The notes beneath the pieces were generated by a model, which had not been told where the DNA came from, did no database searches, and saw only the letters and a list, made by a program, of their open reading frames with translations. A DNA stretch of 64,000 nt from Amoeboaphelidium protococcarum. Taxonomy: Eukaryota; Aphelidiomycota; Aphelidea. Below, one piece after another: positions 54,120 to 64,000 of this stretch (position 1 is its first letter; the number at the start of each line of letters is the position of its first letter). The position numbers and the translations under genes were made by a program. The stretch lies in assembly GCA_023515745.1 (NCBI GenBank), contig JALECJ010000257.1, positions 2,110,687-2,174,686 on the forward strand, written 5' to 3'.

Positions 54120-54917
54120 ATGATTGGAACGCGAAGATTATTGTAAGCAACTGCGTAGACTTTATCCACCACGTAGGTTCATAATAAATTGAACGCTCCT
54201 AGAATAAAGGCTGGCGTGATATTGAAGAGACCGCCACTGATTTTACGCGAGCCAAGTGAATTTGAGCGTATCTTTGCCGCCCAATATCGCCTCCCTTACT
54301 AGCATCAATAGGCGTTCAAGTATGACACGACATTCTTTGAGGGCGAAGATGGAGCAGCCAAGATTAAGAATGCACAGTAGTAAGCTTTATAGTCTAAGGA
54401 TGGTGTGATTGCGGATGAAGAGCTAAGGGAGACTGTTGAACGCGAATTGTCCAAAATGGATGTTAAGAGTAATCCGCGTTATAATGATTAGGTGGATCAG
54501 GACGTACATCGACTGGATAGGAAACTAGATAGATCTCTGTATCTCATAGTTAAAATGAAGAATCAGGATAAATAGGAGGATATTTGGCAGTTTCCAGAGT
54601 GTGGCGATGAGATACAGGGCGCCACATCTACTGCGGTTCGAGATTCGTCGAATGATCTTCTTCATTACTGCAAGGACAGCCTCTCAAAGTTGTGCGGAGA
54701 TGATATGGCTGTGTGGTTCATTGGTCGAGCTCCTGTGGCTCATCGCTCTTAGGCACTAGATAGAACGTTCTATATGAAGGCTCAGATGTTTGCTGGTTAG
54801 GTGAAAGTGTAAAAAGACGCGTCCATATAAGATTTCGCTTGGCTCACAAAGGAGGAGCTCTCATAGTATCTCCCATAATTGTATTTCTCTGACCTGAAAG
54901 ATACTTTGTCTAACTGA
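54120..54917 (+). CDS. MRPL46: Mitochondrial large-subunit ribosomal protein mL46
   Basis: 265 aa, single exon, stop TGA 54915-54917. The N-terminus (MIGTRRLLQATAQTLSTT) is Arg/Ser/Thr-rich without acidic residues, a likely mitochondrial presequence. The body begins LKRPPLILREPSEFERIFAA, matching mL46 (where a RPPvi.R..t.fE..y start is normal), and contains a Nudix-like domain: IWQFPECGDEIQGATSTAVR, then MAVWFIGRAPVAH. In mL46 the Nudix box has lost catalysis. The protein is structural, in the central protuberance region. Confidence 0.82.
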
Positions 54918-55081
54918 TAGATATAAAGATTGGAATCCAAGTAGCCAATGGAAAGGATTATAATATTGATATTAGATTCATTTAAAACGTATTAGCTTCA
55001 CTCAAACATGTTTAGTATTTTGAATAATCTTCTCTTTATGGTAAACTGTAGACGAGTAATCACGGTAGTTCACACACCAAT

Positions 55082-56509
55082 TCATTCAGCCTTAATTGCA
55101 CCATCAGACACGTCACCATTAACTACCTGGCTATAGCTCTTATTGCTCTTTGTAGCCGGAGATACGCGTCTGTGAAGAACATCACTAGCGCGACTGGTGG
55201 CATAGCTATAGTATCCATCAACAACCTACTTGGCCTACTTCAACATTTCCAATCCCTCATTGGAGAGGGTATTTAGATCAACAGCACGGCTAATAGTCTA
55301 TCTCAGCATATCCATCAAGGATTCATACTCTGCCTCATCATCTTCAGCTGACGACTCTTGTTCACCATCCTGGTTAATCTTCTTCTTTACCTATCTACTA
55401 GGGGAAAGTGGATGAGCAATAGTCTTACTAAACTGATCCCACTTTGTTCTGAATCCCGAAACCAGATACTCAACTTTACTCTTTATGCCGAATGGGAGAT
55501 TGCTGTCCACCTTGTTGAACATGGCCATCATGAGAGAGGTAATCACAGTCTTGACCTCAGTCACGGCTTCGACCAGCTTATTCTGCACGGCATAAATCTT
55601 CTGCAAGGTTGGCTTGGTTTGAGCATTGATATAATTCTTGGTATTATTCAACATCTGGCTTCTCTCTTCAGGCGTACCAACACGCTTCTCAATGCTCTCT
55701 GCAAGAAAGTGCTATGCCTGCTGCATGGCCTCTTGCAATTTCTGGGTAGATTCCTGCAACTGGACTTGATAGTGATGTAGAAGCTGGCGGGTAGACTTGA
55801 GGACAGCCATATTGTCTTTACTTGGAGCATGACTGGCGACAATAGACAGGAGACGCTGTGCAGTCTTGAGACTCAGATGGTATGCATGCAGAAATGGAGC
55901 AGGATTCTCGGAGCGATTTCTCTTCAACTAGGCAATCATCTCTGCGTTTTCATCGACATCACCATCAGCTTCCTCATTAGCGACAGAATTCTCAAACTCT
56001 TCACCAACACCATTAACTGAAGAAGGAGAACCGGAGCGAGCTTACGACTGATTAGGCGACGGGAGAGCCCAGTCAACGACATTCTCCACTACATCAACCA
56101 CAGAGTCCATGCCACCCAGAATTCTCTTTTCAGTGCTCATCACAGCAGAACCAACCAGCTCGGCACCATCAATAACTCTATTGGCAGTGCCATCAATCAA
56201 ACCATGGAAAGGCTCAACCACACGACCAGCCACTGGAAGAACATTCTCTTGGCCATAGTTGATCACTGAACGACCGGCACTAAGAACGAAGGTGCCCACC
56301 CCGAAAGGAACCTTTTAGATCATTGGCTCAATATTCTCATCATAGACCTGGACAGACTTTTACACCAGTGGAGTCTTCTTGATGCGCTATACAGAAGTGT
56401 ATGATTTCTGAGGGGAGGAAGTTGCAGACACAACAGCTTCAGTGTGGACGTGAACGGTACCATTACCGTTTTCGACTTTGGACTTTTTCTAATCAACCAG
56501 CAAAGCCAT
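55082..56509 (-). CDS. Perilipin-like lipid-droplet protein (tentative)
   Basis: 475 aa on the minus strand, ATG 56509, TGA 55082-55084. Residues ~95-170 form amphipathic repeats without charged clusters: VPFGVGTFVLSAGRSVINYG, VVEPFHGLIDGTANRVIDGA, LVGSAVMSTEKRILGGMDS. They resemble the 11-mer-type region of perilipins and of fungal Cap20/MPL1 proteins. The C-terminal half is helical with NKLVEAVTEVKTVITSLMMA, consistent with the perilipin four-helix bundle. Codon use is biased as in highly expressed genes. An alternative is a lipid-binding or apolipophorin-like protein. Coating of lipid droplets is inferred from pattern only. Confidence 0.55.
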
Positions 56510-57004
56510 AATTATATTATCTGAATTTTATAAGAAATAATATTACAGAGAATATAATTGTAATTAAAAGGAGGAGGAAGAAGAAGAAGAGATTATAATA
56601 ATAGATGACTATAATCCGTGTGTGAATGATGTGAAAATTCAATTCAGGAGGAACAGAAAATTCATGCGCGCGTCTCGATGGAATCATTTGACGTTCGTTT
56701 CACTCTCACTCGCCCTTACACATCACTCGCCTTTACTGAGGCCCTAATGAAACTGCTGACCTGTCCGACCTGTGATCGTAATCGCCAAGCAATAAGTGCT
56801 GACCCCTTTTTATGACTAATTTCACACGAATGATGCAAGGATGATTGTTGCTGCTATATATTTCTAGGTGTCGAAGACATGACAATACTGTAATGCTCAG
56901 TGATATTCACGTCCAATCTTCCAATTTACGCTTAGGCTATTAAGTATATCAGAAGCAGTTTGTTATTAAGAATTCACCATTAAAATTTTAACAAAGCCAA
57001 CAGA
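56510..57004. other. Intergenic region between the perilipin-like gene and the copia fragment
   Basis: 495 bp. It has a short GGAGGAGGAAGAAGAAGAAG purine run (56570-56589) and ATGCGCGCGTCTCG near 56664. No obvious LTR border was found, though one may be hidden. No gene recognised. Confidence 0.4.
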
Positions 57005-58437
57005 AACGCTATATACTTGTCTGTGTAAAATGTGCCATTACACCTGTAAGAGCGATTGATATAATTACAACAACGTACTCAAGTTGGAATTGTACTACAT
57101 CTTGACCAAATCTACGGCGATGATGCATCAGAGATATACTCCTTCGTAATAAATAGCCAAGTCTTATGAGGTTCTGGCAAAATTTGGCTACAACAATACC
57201 GTTAGCATGGCCCAGCTTAGAGTGAATGCCATCGCACATCTCCTTAAAGGACCAAGTAGTAAGAGAAAGTGCTTTATTGCCAGCAAGAGGTTCAACTCTT
57301 CATCAACCATTGCGTTTATAATTCATCCCTTGCCATATGAGTTCATTCGGTAGGTTCACACGCTTGGCCTTTGATACATGACACGATGGATCCGTCAAAC
57401 AAAACCTTAAATCCAGAATTGTAAAGCTTGGAAACAGAAAGCAGATTTTCTTATAGTGTCGGACGATGTATGAGATTGGAGAGTTCAAAGACTTGTGTGT
57501 CGGTGCTGAAAATCACGTTCTCACGCTTGGCGCATGACATTAACGCATTTTCGGTTCCCATCTGAATGCGAACGGTAGAGGAGTTTAAAATCATCTTATG
57601 TATCAGTGAAAGATCACTAGCTCCGCTATTAATAATCCAGGACTGACCAGTCGTATGCGCCATCAGATTGTGTCATTTACCAACCTTAAAATTTTCTTGC
57701 TATCCCTTGCAAAACTTACTTCCTTCAGAATGCATAATTCCCTTCAATTCTGCTTAACATACACTTCTGACACACCGATCTCAAGTGTGGATAACACTTT
57801 CAACAAACAGCGCCGCGACACTCACATGGATGTTTTGCTGACTTCATAACCTTGGATGCATTAATAAAAGCAGCGTCCTCAGTAATACAGCGCGACATCA
57901 GGACTTCGCGTTTGACCAGTGCCGCCTCAGTGCCAGCCACCGCGCGAACCATTTTTAGATGCTCAAACAGTCTACCTAGAAAGACCATAATAACAAAATC
58001 GCTAATTTTGATCATATCAGAGCCACCTTTTGCGTGGATCAAGGAGCGCTCGATAGCCTCCGCAGCAGTAAAGTCATCCTCCACTCGATCACCAAATTCA
58101 AACGAGAGAAATTCTCCAAAATACTCAAGGCGACTAGCAACAGTTTATCTAACAAAGTTCTTATTCAGCTTCTCCCACAAATCAGACGCCTAATCGCAGT
58201 CTATGAAGATACTAGCAAGTCCATTGATATATTTGCTTCGATGGCGAATGCTACCTGGTCAGTATACACAGAGACTTACTTCACCTCGTCTCAGGCCTTC
58301 AGCGGCTTCATTCTTTTAACCCATACAAAATAGTCCACTTTTAGCATGCACCAGTTGCGTACTCTTATAGACGCGTCGGCATCCTGTGCAGCTGTAGCAG
58401 TAGAAATAGACGGAACTATTTAAATACCAGCCGGCAT
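57005..58437 (-). mobile_element. Decayed Ty1/copia-type retrotransposon fragment (gag, protease, pre-integrase)
   Basis: Reading from 58437 to 57005 on the minus strand, three blocks fit the order of a copia polyprotein. (1) A gag/UBN2-like block, with frame changes: VDYFVWVKRMKPLKA, then ASDLWEKLNKNFV, and a helical region to about 57880. (2) A protease-like block: TGQSWIINSGASDLSLIHK, where the active-site DSGA is NSGA, and LLSVSKLYNSGFKVLFDG. (3) A pre-integrase block: IHSKLGHANGIVVAKFC. In-frame TGA and frameshifts break it, and integrase, reverse transcriptase and RNase H are missing. It is a dead fragment. LTRs were not identified. Confidence 0.75.
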
Positions 58438-58987
58438 GATACACCAGTGCTGATAACGTCTAAGAATGATAAGCGAATTAGATTAATATAAGTCACTGCA
58501 TTTCTTATTATAATAAGATTGTCGCGTAGTTTATGCTTATACTTATCAGAGTACGTTCAACCTCTAACCTTTACGCGAACTTCTTGCAGAATGAGGCGCA
58601 GTAGCTCCATTAAGGACTGTTTGATCAACAATCTGACAATGGGTAACACTCTTAGAATCAAACTGCAAATCACTACTATATATTGTACTCATTAATATAA
58701 ATTGTATGTCAGATTCAACTGTTTTCAGTGAAATAACTGCTAAAACGTAAAATGTGTGGATCTACGCTTTCTGAGTTATTACAGACGAGTTGAAGTTGCT
58801 ATTAATTGCAGGCGAGAGATTTTAAAGGAATCTTTCCTGAGAACGCGGACGACTTTTCACACCAACGATATTAGCTATTCTGAGCATTGTTCTTCATCTC
58901 TGGCACCAATTATAAAACTCTGAATTGTGTGTGAATTATAGTAAAGCGACTCTCATCAAGCTATCTATAAAAAATTTGAACTTTAGA
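58438..58987. other. Spacer upstream of the copia gag block and Sec61 gamma
   Basis: 550 bp. On the minus strand TTATCAGCACTGG lies just before the gag start, which weakly resembles a primer-binding site for a half-tRNA; this is a guess. The rest is AT-rich with GAACGCGGACGAC (about 58839). A degenerate LTR could lie here. Confidence 0.35.
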
Positions 58988-59324
58988 ATGTCAAAAACTG
59001 GTGGTGAAGATTATTAATCGCTCCTGGATGGGCCTCGTGAATTCATTAGAGACTCTATCCATCTAGTCAATCGCTGCACAAAGCCTGACAGAAGAGGTAA
59101 CTGATGTGCTTCGAAATGTTTTTATATTAAATGCGACGAAATTTAACAGTGTAGAATTCATCAAGGTGGCATAGGCTGTTGCAGTTGGATTTTTTATTAT
59201 GGGATTCATTGGATTTGCCATCAAGTTGATCCACATTCCTCTTAATAATATCATCATGTAAGCTTTGAGTTATCTGAGTTCTTTGAAAATGTGGCATTAT
59301 CAAGTGTATTGTTGTAGGGGTTGA
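58988..59324 (+). CDS. SEC61G: Sec61 gamma / Sss1 translocon subunit
   Basis: Three exons (58988-59096, 59155-59257, 59318-59324), 72 aa, stop TGA. The protein matches Sec61 gamma: GPREFIRDSIHLVNRCTKPD, then RREFIKVAQAVAVG, GFIGFAIKLIHIPLNNII. A single tail membrane span and the NNIIMG end fit the family (NNIIVG). Introns of 58 and 60 nt are GTAAC...TGTAG and GTAAGC...TTGTAG. The last exon is only 7 nt (GGGTTGA). If intron 2 is not removed, the next TAA reads as Gln and the chain would run 20 residues further. The subunit clamps the Sec61 channel in the ER. Confidence 0.87.
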
Positions 59325-59649
59325 TTCATCTTGAAAGTTTAGAAATATACCATGAATAATATACTATATACAGCTGATATTAGTTGAGATGATTTGTTCC
59401 TTACTACTGTATTTTGAGCCAGTGCAGTGCTATCTCCTCTCTTTGTGGTGGTTCATTGAACTGACTCGTACAGCCATTCATTCACTCTCATCGCGCGCGC
59501 CTCATCGCCTTTTGCTTTGCTTTGCCTTTCCATTTGACATTTCTTCATCTCTTCTTCTCTTTTGTCTCAACATAACCTGTCTGTGTCATTTCAGTCGATC
59601 TTCTCTTGTTATCATTGCATAGAGAGCACCTTGAACGAGTAGAGGTATA
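59325..59649. promoter_or_regulatory. Spacer before the oxysterol-binding protein gene
   Basis: 325 bp with a TCATCGCGCGCGCCTCATC element (59489-59507) and a pyrimidine-rich tract (CTTTTGCTTTGCTTTGCCTTT and following). No gene recognised. Confidence 0.45.
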
Positions 59650-61194
59650 ATGACGGATAATAATAGTCACAAAGACTAGGGGTAGTAAAAGTAGTAATAG
59701 TAGTAGTCTTAAAGTTCACTGGGAAGTACGGGATAAATGAGTGAAGAGGCGAGTGAAATCTCCGCCAATCCGTCCATTCCACCCACCTAAAAGTCTGCAT
59801 TTGTCCAGTTTCTGACTTAGATTGGCTCATTCACAGGAGACTTATCGCTACTGACTGCTCCGGCTTTCCTATTAAATGGAGTCTCTATGTTGGAGTATTC
59901 TGTTCACTGGTGTGACTTTCCAGATATCATGTCAGAGTGTTGGCACTTTCCTGCGAAGAGTGCTCCTGCTTCGGAGTAGGATCAGTTTGCACTCGAGCGT
60001 ATGAAGCGTGTGGTCAAGTACTATCTCAGCACAACTTACGGCAGTTATCATGAGCGATGCGAGAAGGGCAGTGAAAAGAAGCCATACAATCCTATACTGG
60101 GCGAATAGTTTTACTGCCACTGGGACAATGATCGGCCGGAAGTGAAAAGTGGTGACAAGTGGAATAGTGTGGACATGATTGTGGAGCAGGTGTCCCATCA
60201 TCCCCCGATCGGCGCCTTCTATGGCCAGATGGATCGCAGTATGTCTATCAAAGGATTTTGTGCGCAAAAGAGCAAGTTCAAGTCCATGACTTTGAAGGTG
60301 GAATAGATTGGTAACGCTGTTCTTACTCTGTATGATCAACACTCTGACTCTATGGATGTGCTTGAGGAGTATGTTATTGATCCTCTGCCTGACCTGTAAA
60401 TTCGTGGCCTGCTGTCCGGCTCCATATTTTTGGAATTGGGCAAATCGACATTTATTAAATGTGCTCAGACTGGATATACTTGTCGTTTTGACTGGCTACC
60501 GAAACCTTGGTTTAGTGGTGGATATCATCATTTGGATGGAAAGATTTATAAAGAGTCTAATCCAAGTGAAGTTTTCTATCAGCTATCTGGTAAATGGGTT
60601 GAGCAGGTGACGATTTAAAAGAGCGGTGAATAGGAATCATAGCCATTTTTCAATTTCAAGTCCAATTATGGAGATGCAACCAAAGATGGAAATCCACGAT
60701 TGTATGTGCCTAAATAAATCCCCGAGGCTCACCTCGATCCAGAAAAGGATTCCAAGTTGATTTGGAAATCCACTACGGAGGCTCTGAATAAAGGCGATTT
60801 CTCCTCGGCTAGTTCGTAGAAGAGCAAGTTGGAAGATGATTAACGCAAGATTAGAAAAGAGCGGGAAGCTAGAGGTGAAGAGTGGGAACCTGAGTGGTTT
60901 AGGTATGTTCATGCAGATGGAACCACATCTTCTAGTGAGAACTTGATTACTGGCAAGTAGACGGTGGATGCAAAGCAGTCAAACAATGTATTGTATCCTA
61001 CCAGAGATCACAGTAAAGATTCGTTGAGCAGTAAAGTATCCAAAGCATCTTCTGGAAGTGTCAGTAAGAAGTCTACCAGCTCGAAGAAATAGCATGGTAA
61101 AGATGGCAGCGATGGTGGATCTTGGGTTTTCAAGCGAGAACTATTGTAGAAATTGAAGAGCAAATCCTTTTTGATTGTTTCTAACAATAAATGA
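59650..61194 (+). CDS. Oxysterol-binding protein-related protein (Kes1/Osh4-like)
   Basis: 514 aa, single exon, stop TGA 61192-61194. A short Gln-rich N-terminus (no PH, ankyrin or FFAT motif seen) leads directly to the sterol/PI4P-binding barrel. The signature EQVSHHPP (about 179-186) is intact and preceded by KKPYNPILGEQFYCHWD, as in other ORPs. Further matches are GSIFLELGKSTFIKCAQTGY and FQLSGKWVEQVTI-like YQLSGKWVEQVTI. The C-terminus (about 430-514) is Ser/Lys-rich and ends in SFLIVSNNK. It probably exchanges sterol for PI4P between membranes. Lack of a targeting domain makes it Osh4/Kes1-like, a soluble carrier. Confidence 0.9.
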
Positions 61195-61298
61195 GTAAAT
61201 TATCCGTATTAAACTTTTGTCCTCTTGGATCATTTTACTTTTTATCTTTTGATCTCGTTATCGCCTACGGTTGGAACTTGAATCGATCAAAGAGCGAA

Positions 61299-62153
61299 AT
61301 GTAAAGATTTTTTAGACCATAATCTTTATAGTTGAGTTGCATATCTATCAAAGCATAAGGGAAATACTTATCATCTGTGAATAACAAATCTGTCAATGAT
61401 GAAGAGGTGAGTAAATTCAGCGCTCTCTCTAAGCAGTGGTGGAATCCGAATGGTCCCTTTAGAATGCTGCATCTCATGAATCCATGTCGCGTCCGATATA
61501 TTCTGGATGCTGTCAAGTATAAGCGTAATCAGTAAAATCTCAAAGGACTAAAAGTTCTGGATATTGGATGTGGTGGCGGTATCTTGTCAATGGCACTGGC
61601 GCGACTTGGTGCCAGCGTCACGGGTATAGATGCGTCAGAGAGTAACATTGTGGAAGCGAAGAGATATTCTTCGCTAACTGAAGCGGACCTTGTTGAGTCT
61701 TGTAGTCGTCTACAATTCAAACATATAACTGCAGAGTAATTACTGTAAGAGAGTGGCGGGTAATAGTAATTTGACGTAGTTTGCACTCTTGAGCTTCTGG
61801 AACACGTTGATGATCCTTAAGATTTGATCAATACATCATCGCAATTACTGAAATCGGAGGGTATACTGTTCGCGTCAACCATCAACAAGACTGCTCTATC
61901 TCAGCTGCTTACTATAACAATGGCTGAGGATATTTTACAGCTGGTCCCACAAGGCACTCATGATTATAACAAGTTTATCCCACCACAAGATATGATTCGA
62001 TGGATAGAAGATGCTCATATTGCCGGAATTGATGATGAATTTGGATTGCGCGGCATGATTTACAATCCTTTGAAATCTGAATGGGCCTTGACCGCCGGCT
62101 CATCCACAATGGAGACTCAATGTAATTACATCATGTGCGGAATCAAGAAATGA
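61299..62153 (+). CDS. COQ3: COQ3 ubiquinone biosynthesis O-methyltransferase
   Basis: 284 aa, single exon, stop TGA 62151-62153. ATG 61299 gives a presequence-like N-terminus ([20 protein letters not shown]). The body matches UbiG/Coq3: [20 protein letters not shown], then [12 protein letters not shown] motif [47 protein letters not shown] and [16 protein letters not shown]. It carries out two O-methylations in coenzyme Q synthesis at the matrix side of the inner membrane. The preceding oxysterol gene ends 104 bp away. Recognition is secure. Confidence 0.93.
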
Positions 62154-62435
62154 TCTCTTATATAATATTCAATCTATCGGTATAATTAATCTCATTTTAA
62201 AAGAGTGTTGTATCACCATCGAGTTCCTAAATTTTTCTGATTGACTGAGCGAGTATTTGATCTTCACCAATTCATTCAGCTGATTTGATCAAATTTTTGT
62301 TTCAGTCTCTGCTTTTGTTTGACTTCTGATCACTTATTGTTCAACTGTAAAAATCATCAGTTAGTGCTTTTTGTGATATATAGTAAGCTGATATTAGACT
62401 GATAATTTACTAATTATTTTGTTTATAATCTGAAT

Positions 62436-64000
62436 ATGCCTTCTTTGAGTAATGATAGAAAGTATTCCATTCCGATTTTGAGTGAGACTGGTGGCAAAGA
62501 GAACGCAGTAAAGTCTCATTTAACGAGCAATCACATCAAAGGTGGTGGTCGAGAAGAATGTTCTATCAGTCAAGAGTCACTTAAACATGGATTCACTTTC
62601 AGTAATAACAAGTATGAATCTGTGGACTGGAGACTTTTATCTTCGGTGAGTGTGGAAAAGATTTAGGAGAAGGTTGACATCGCCGCATTACAAACAGTGC
62701 TGAGAAACATGGCTCACTGTAACATTGAGAATGAACGTCTGGACGGGGTGGATCCGAATTTTGTTAAATTGTTCAAACTTGCGCAAATGTCCATTGAATA
62801 TCTACTGCACAGTCAGAATTATCTCATCAATAAGCACTAAAGTTCTGTCAGTAATTCACAGGGAGGTAATGGTAAGCATAAGCAATTTCTCACTTAATTG
62901 GAGCAGGAGAGTAAGGAGAAGAGTGAGTAAATCTCATCGCTGCGTAAAGAGGTGAAAGCTTTAAAGAGAACAGTGTACGCGTATCAGCTATGGAGCAAGA
63001 TTCCAGGTGGAGTTAATCCAAAGTAGCCAGTAGTGGCTGCGTATTTCAGATGTAAGCATTGTCCAAAGGTTTTCAATTCCGAGTACTATCTTGAATGTCA
63101 TTTGGATCGGAGACACGGAGATTAGCCTAACTATATCAAGGAGTCGATGGAAGAGTAGATTCAGTCTTTGCATAACAAATCCAAGGTGAATAATGTCGAT
63201 GTTGTTGATAAGATTACGAGTACGATAGAGCGATTCTCTACCAAGATAATGGAAACTGAGAGATCATTGCGCACTGATATGGAGAATAAATTATAATCTG
63301 AGGTGGCACGGAGAGAGTAACAGTTGGAGAAGAGCTATAAAGAGGAGATTAAGAAATTGGAAAAGACTTTGGCTGAGTATAAAAGTTCAATTAATAAGCA
63401 AGTGGATGAAGAGAAGAAACTATTAAATAGTCAGAGGTTGGACTAAGCTGAGGATAAGAAGAGAGATTAGTAGATTCTAAAGAGAATTGATGACAGATTT
63501 GCAGAGATTTTGTTTGATCTGCAGGAGGAAGTTCACGATGAGATATCCGGATTGAAGGAAAATTTATCTATAAATTAGCATCAGCTACTGAGTCAATTTC
63601 ATGCTGACTAGTAGCATTAGAATGATGATAATTTGGAAGAATTCCGAGTGTCTCCAATCGAAGAAGAACCTCCGGTAGCGGAGCAATAGAAGGAGCAATT
63701 TGATCCAAACAAGTGGGATGGTTATCTGAATGTGATGAACTCTTTCAAGGCCAAGTCTTTAAAGCGATTTCCAGAACTCAAGTCCAAGTACTAGTATGAT
63801 GACGCCACCCTCAAATAGCAGAAGAATAAGATCAAGTCGATGCTGAACTAGTCTGTGAAGGACGATTTGGACCTGACCACAATGTCTGACCAGGATGCAA
63901 TTGACATGTTTAAAGCTCGCGTAATGGATCAAGTAATTGATTCAGATGGTGGTGCAGATAAAAGTAGTCCCTATTCTCAAGTTATGAAGTCATTTATCTC
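62436..64000 (+). CDS. DZIP1: DZIP1-like ciliary protein, 3' end cut off
   Basis: At least 521 aa, running out of the window without a stop. The N-terminal DZIP domain (about 65-135) reads VDWRLLSSVSVEKI, then LQTVLRNMAHCNIE and DPNFVKLFKLAQMSIEYLLH. This fits DZIP1 closely. One C2H2 zinc finger follows (FRCKHCPKVFNSEYYLECHL then DRRH, about 203-225). The rest is a long coiled coil rich in Lys/Glu/Gln. DZIP1 acts at the ciliary transition zone in animals. Its presence means the organism retains a cilium or flagellum program, or the gene has another use here. Confidence 0.87.

Overview
The window is eukaryotic nuclear DNA in which TAA and TAG read as glutamine and TGA is the only stop (the ciliate-type code, table 6). 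The standard code breaks nearly every gene. With TGA as sole stop, about 30 complete or edge-cut genes appear, and in-frame TAG/TAA fall where conserved families carry Gln (CDC48, KIN1-like kinase, beta-adaptin). Introns are few, about 58-73 nt, GT-AG, and almost all end in TGTAG. The gene content is opisthokont and fungus-like: a Kre9/Knh1-type wall protein, a Pho80/Clg1-type cyclin, a single GATA finger, a perilipin-like protein, ORC2, ORC6 and COMPASS Spp1. DZIP1 is a cilium-associated protein. The best guess is a flagellate-derived relative of Fungi such as an aphelid; Amoeboaphelidium is, to my knowledge, reported to use UAA/UAG for Gln. This is inference; no rRNA or other marker is present.

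Layout. 1-12.7 kb: J-domain protein (cut by the edge), receptor-like kinase 1, NSUN4-like RNA methyltransferase, BAR-like/SH3 protein, Kre9-type secreted protein, Spp1, cyclin, BUD13 and a small orphan. 13-24 kb: SEC24 (A/B type), ORC2, ORC6, KIN1/MARK kinase, a small spliced gene and PCNA, a group rich in replication functions. 24.9-35.4 kb: the most lineage-specific part, with a type II glycosyltransferase, a secreted 238-aa protein, MAK11, two tandem paralogous secreted proteins and receptor-like kinase 2 (propeller-like ectodomain, Thr stalk, kinase). 35.7-50.9 kb: a second SEC24 (C/D type), GATA factor, DNA polymerase eta, an F-box-like gene with a frameshift, beta-adaptin and CDC48. 51-64 kb: long tRNase Z, mL46, perilipin-like protein, a decayed Ty1/copia fragment, Sec61 gamma, an oxysterol-binding protein, COQ3 and DZIP1 (cut by the right edge).

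How the genes work together. ORC2, ORC6, PCNA and Pol eta serve DNA replication. Two SEC24 paralogues, Sec61 gamma, beta-adaptin and CDC48 serve the secretory and protein quality pathways, which would process the signal-peptide proteins in the middle. Many gene-flanking gaps carry CGCG-containing motifs (ACGCGT, TTCGCG, GCGCGT), which resemble fungal MBF/SBF sites. No rRNA, tRNA or CRISPR array was recognised. Coordinates come from hand reading, so splice sites and first ATGs are predictions.
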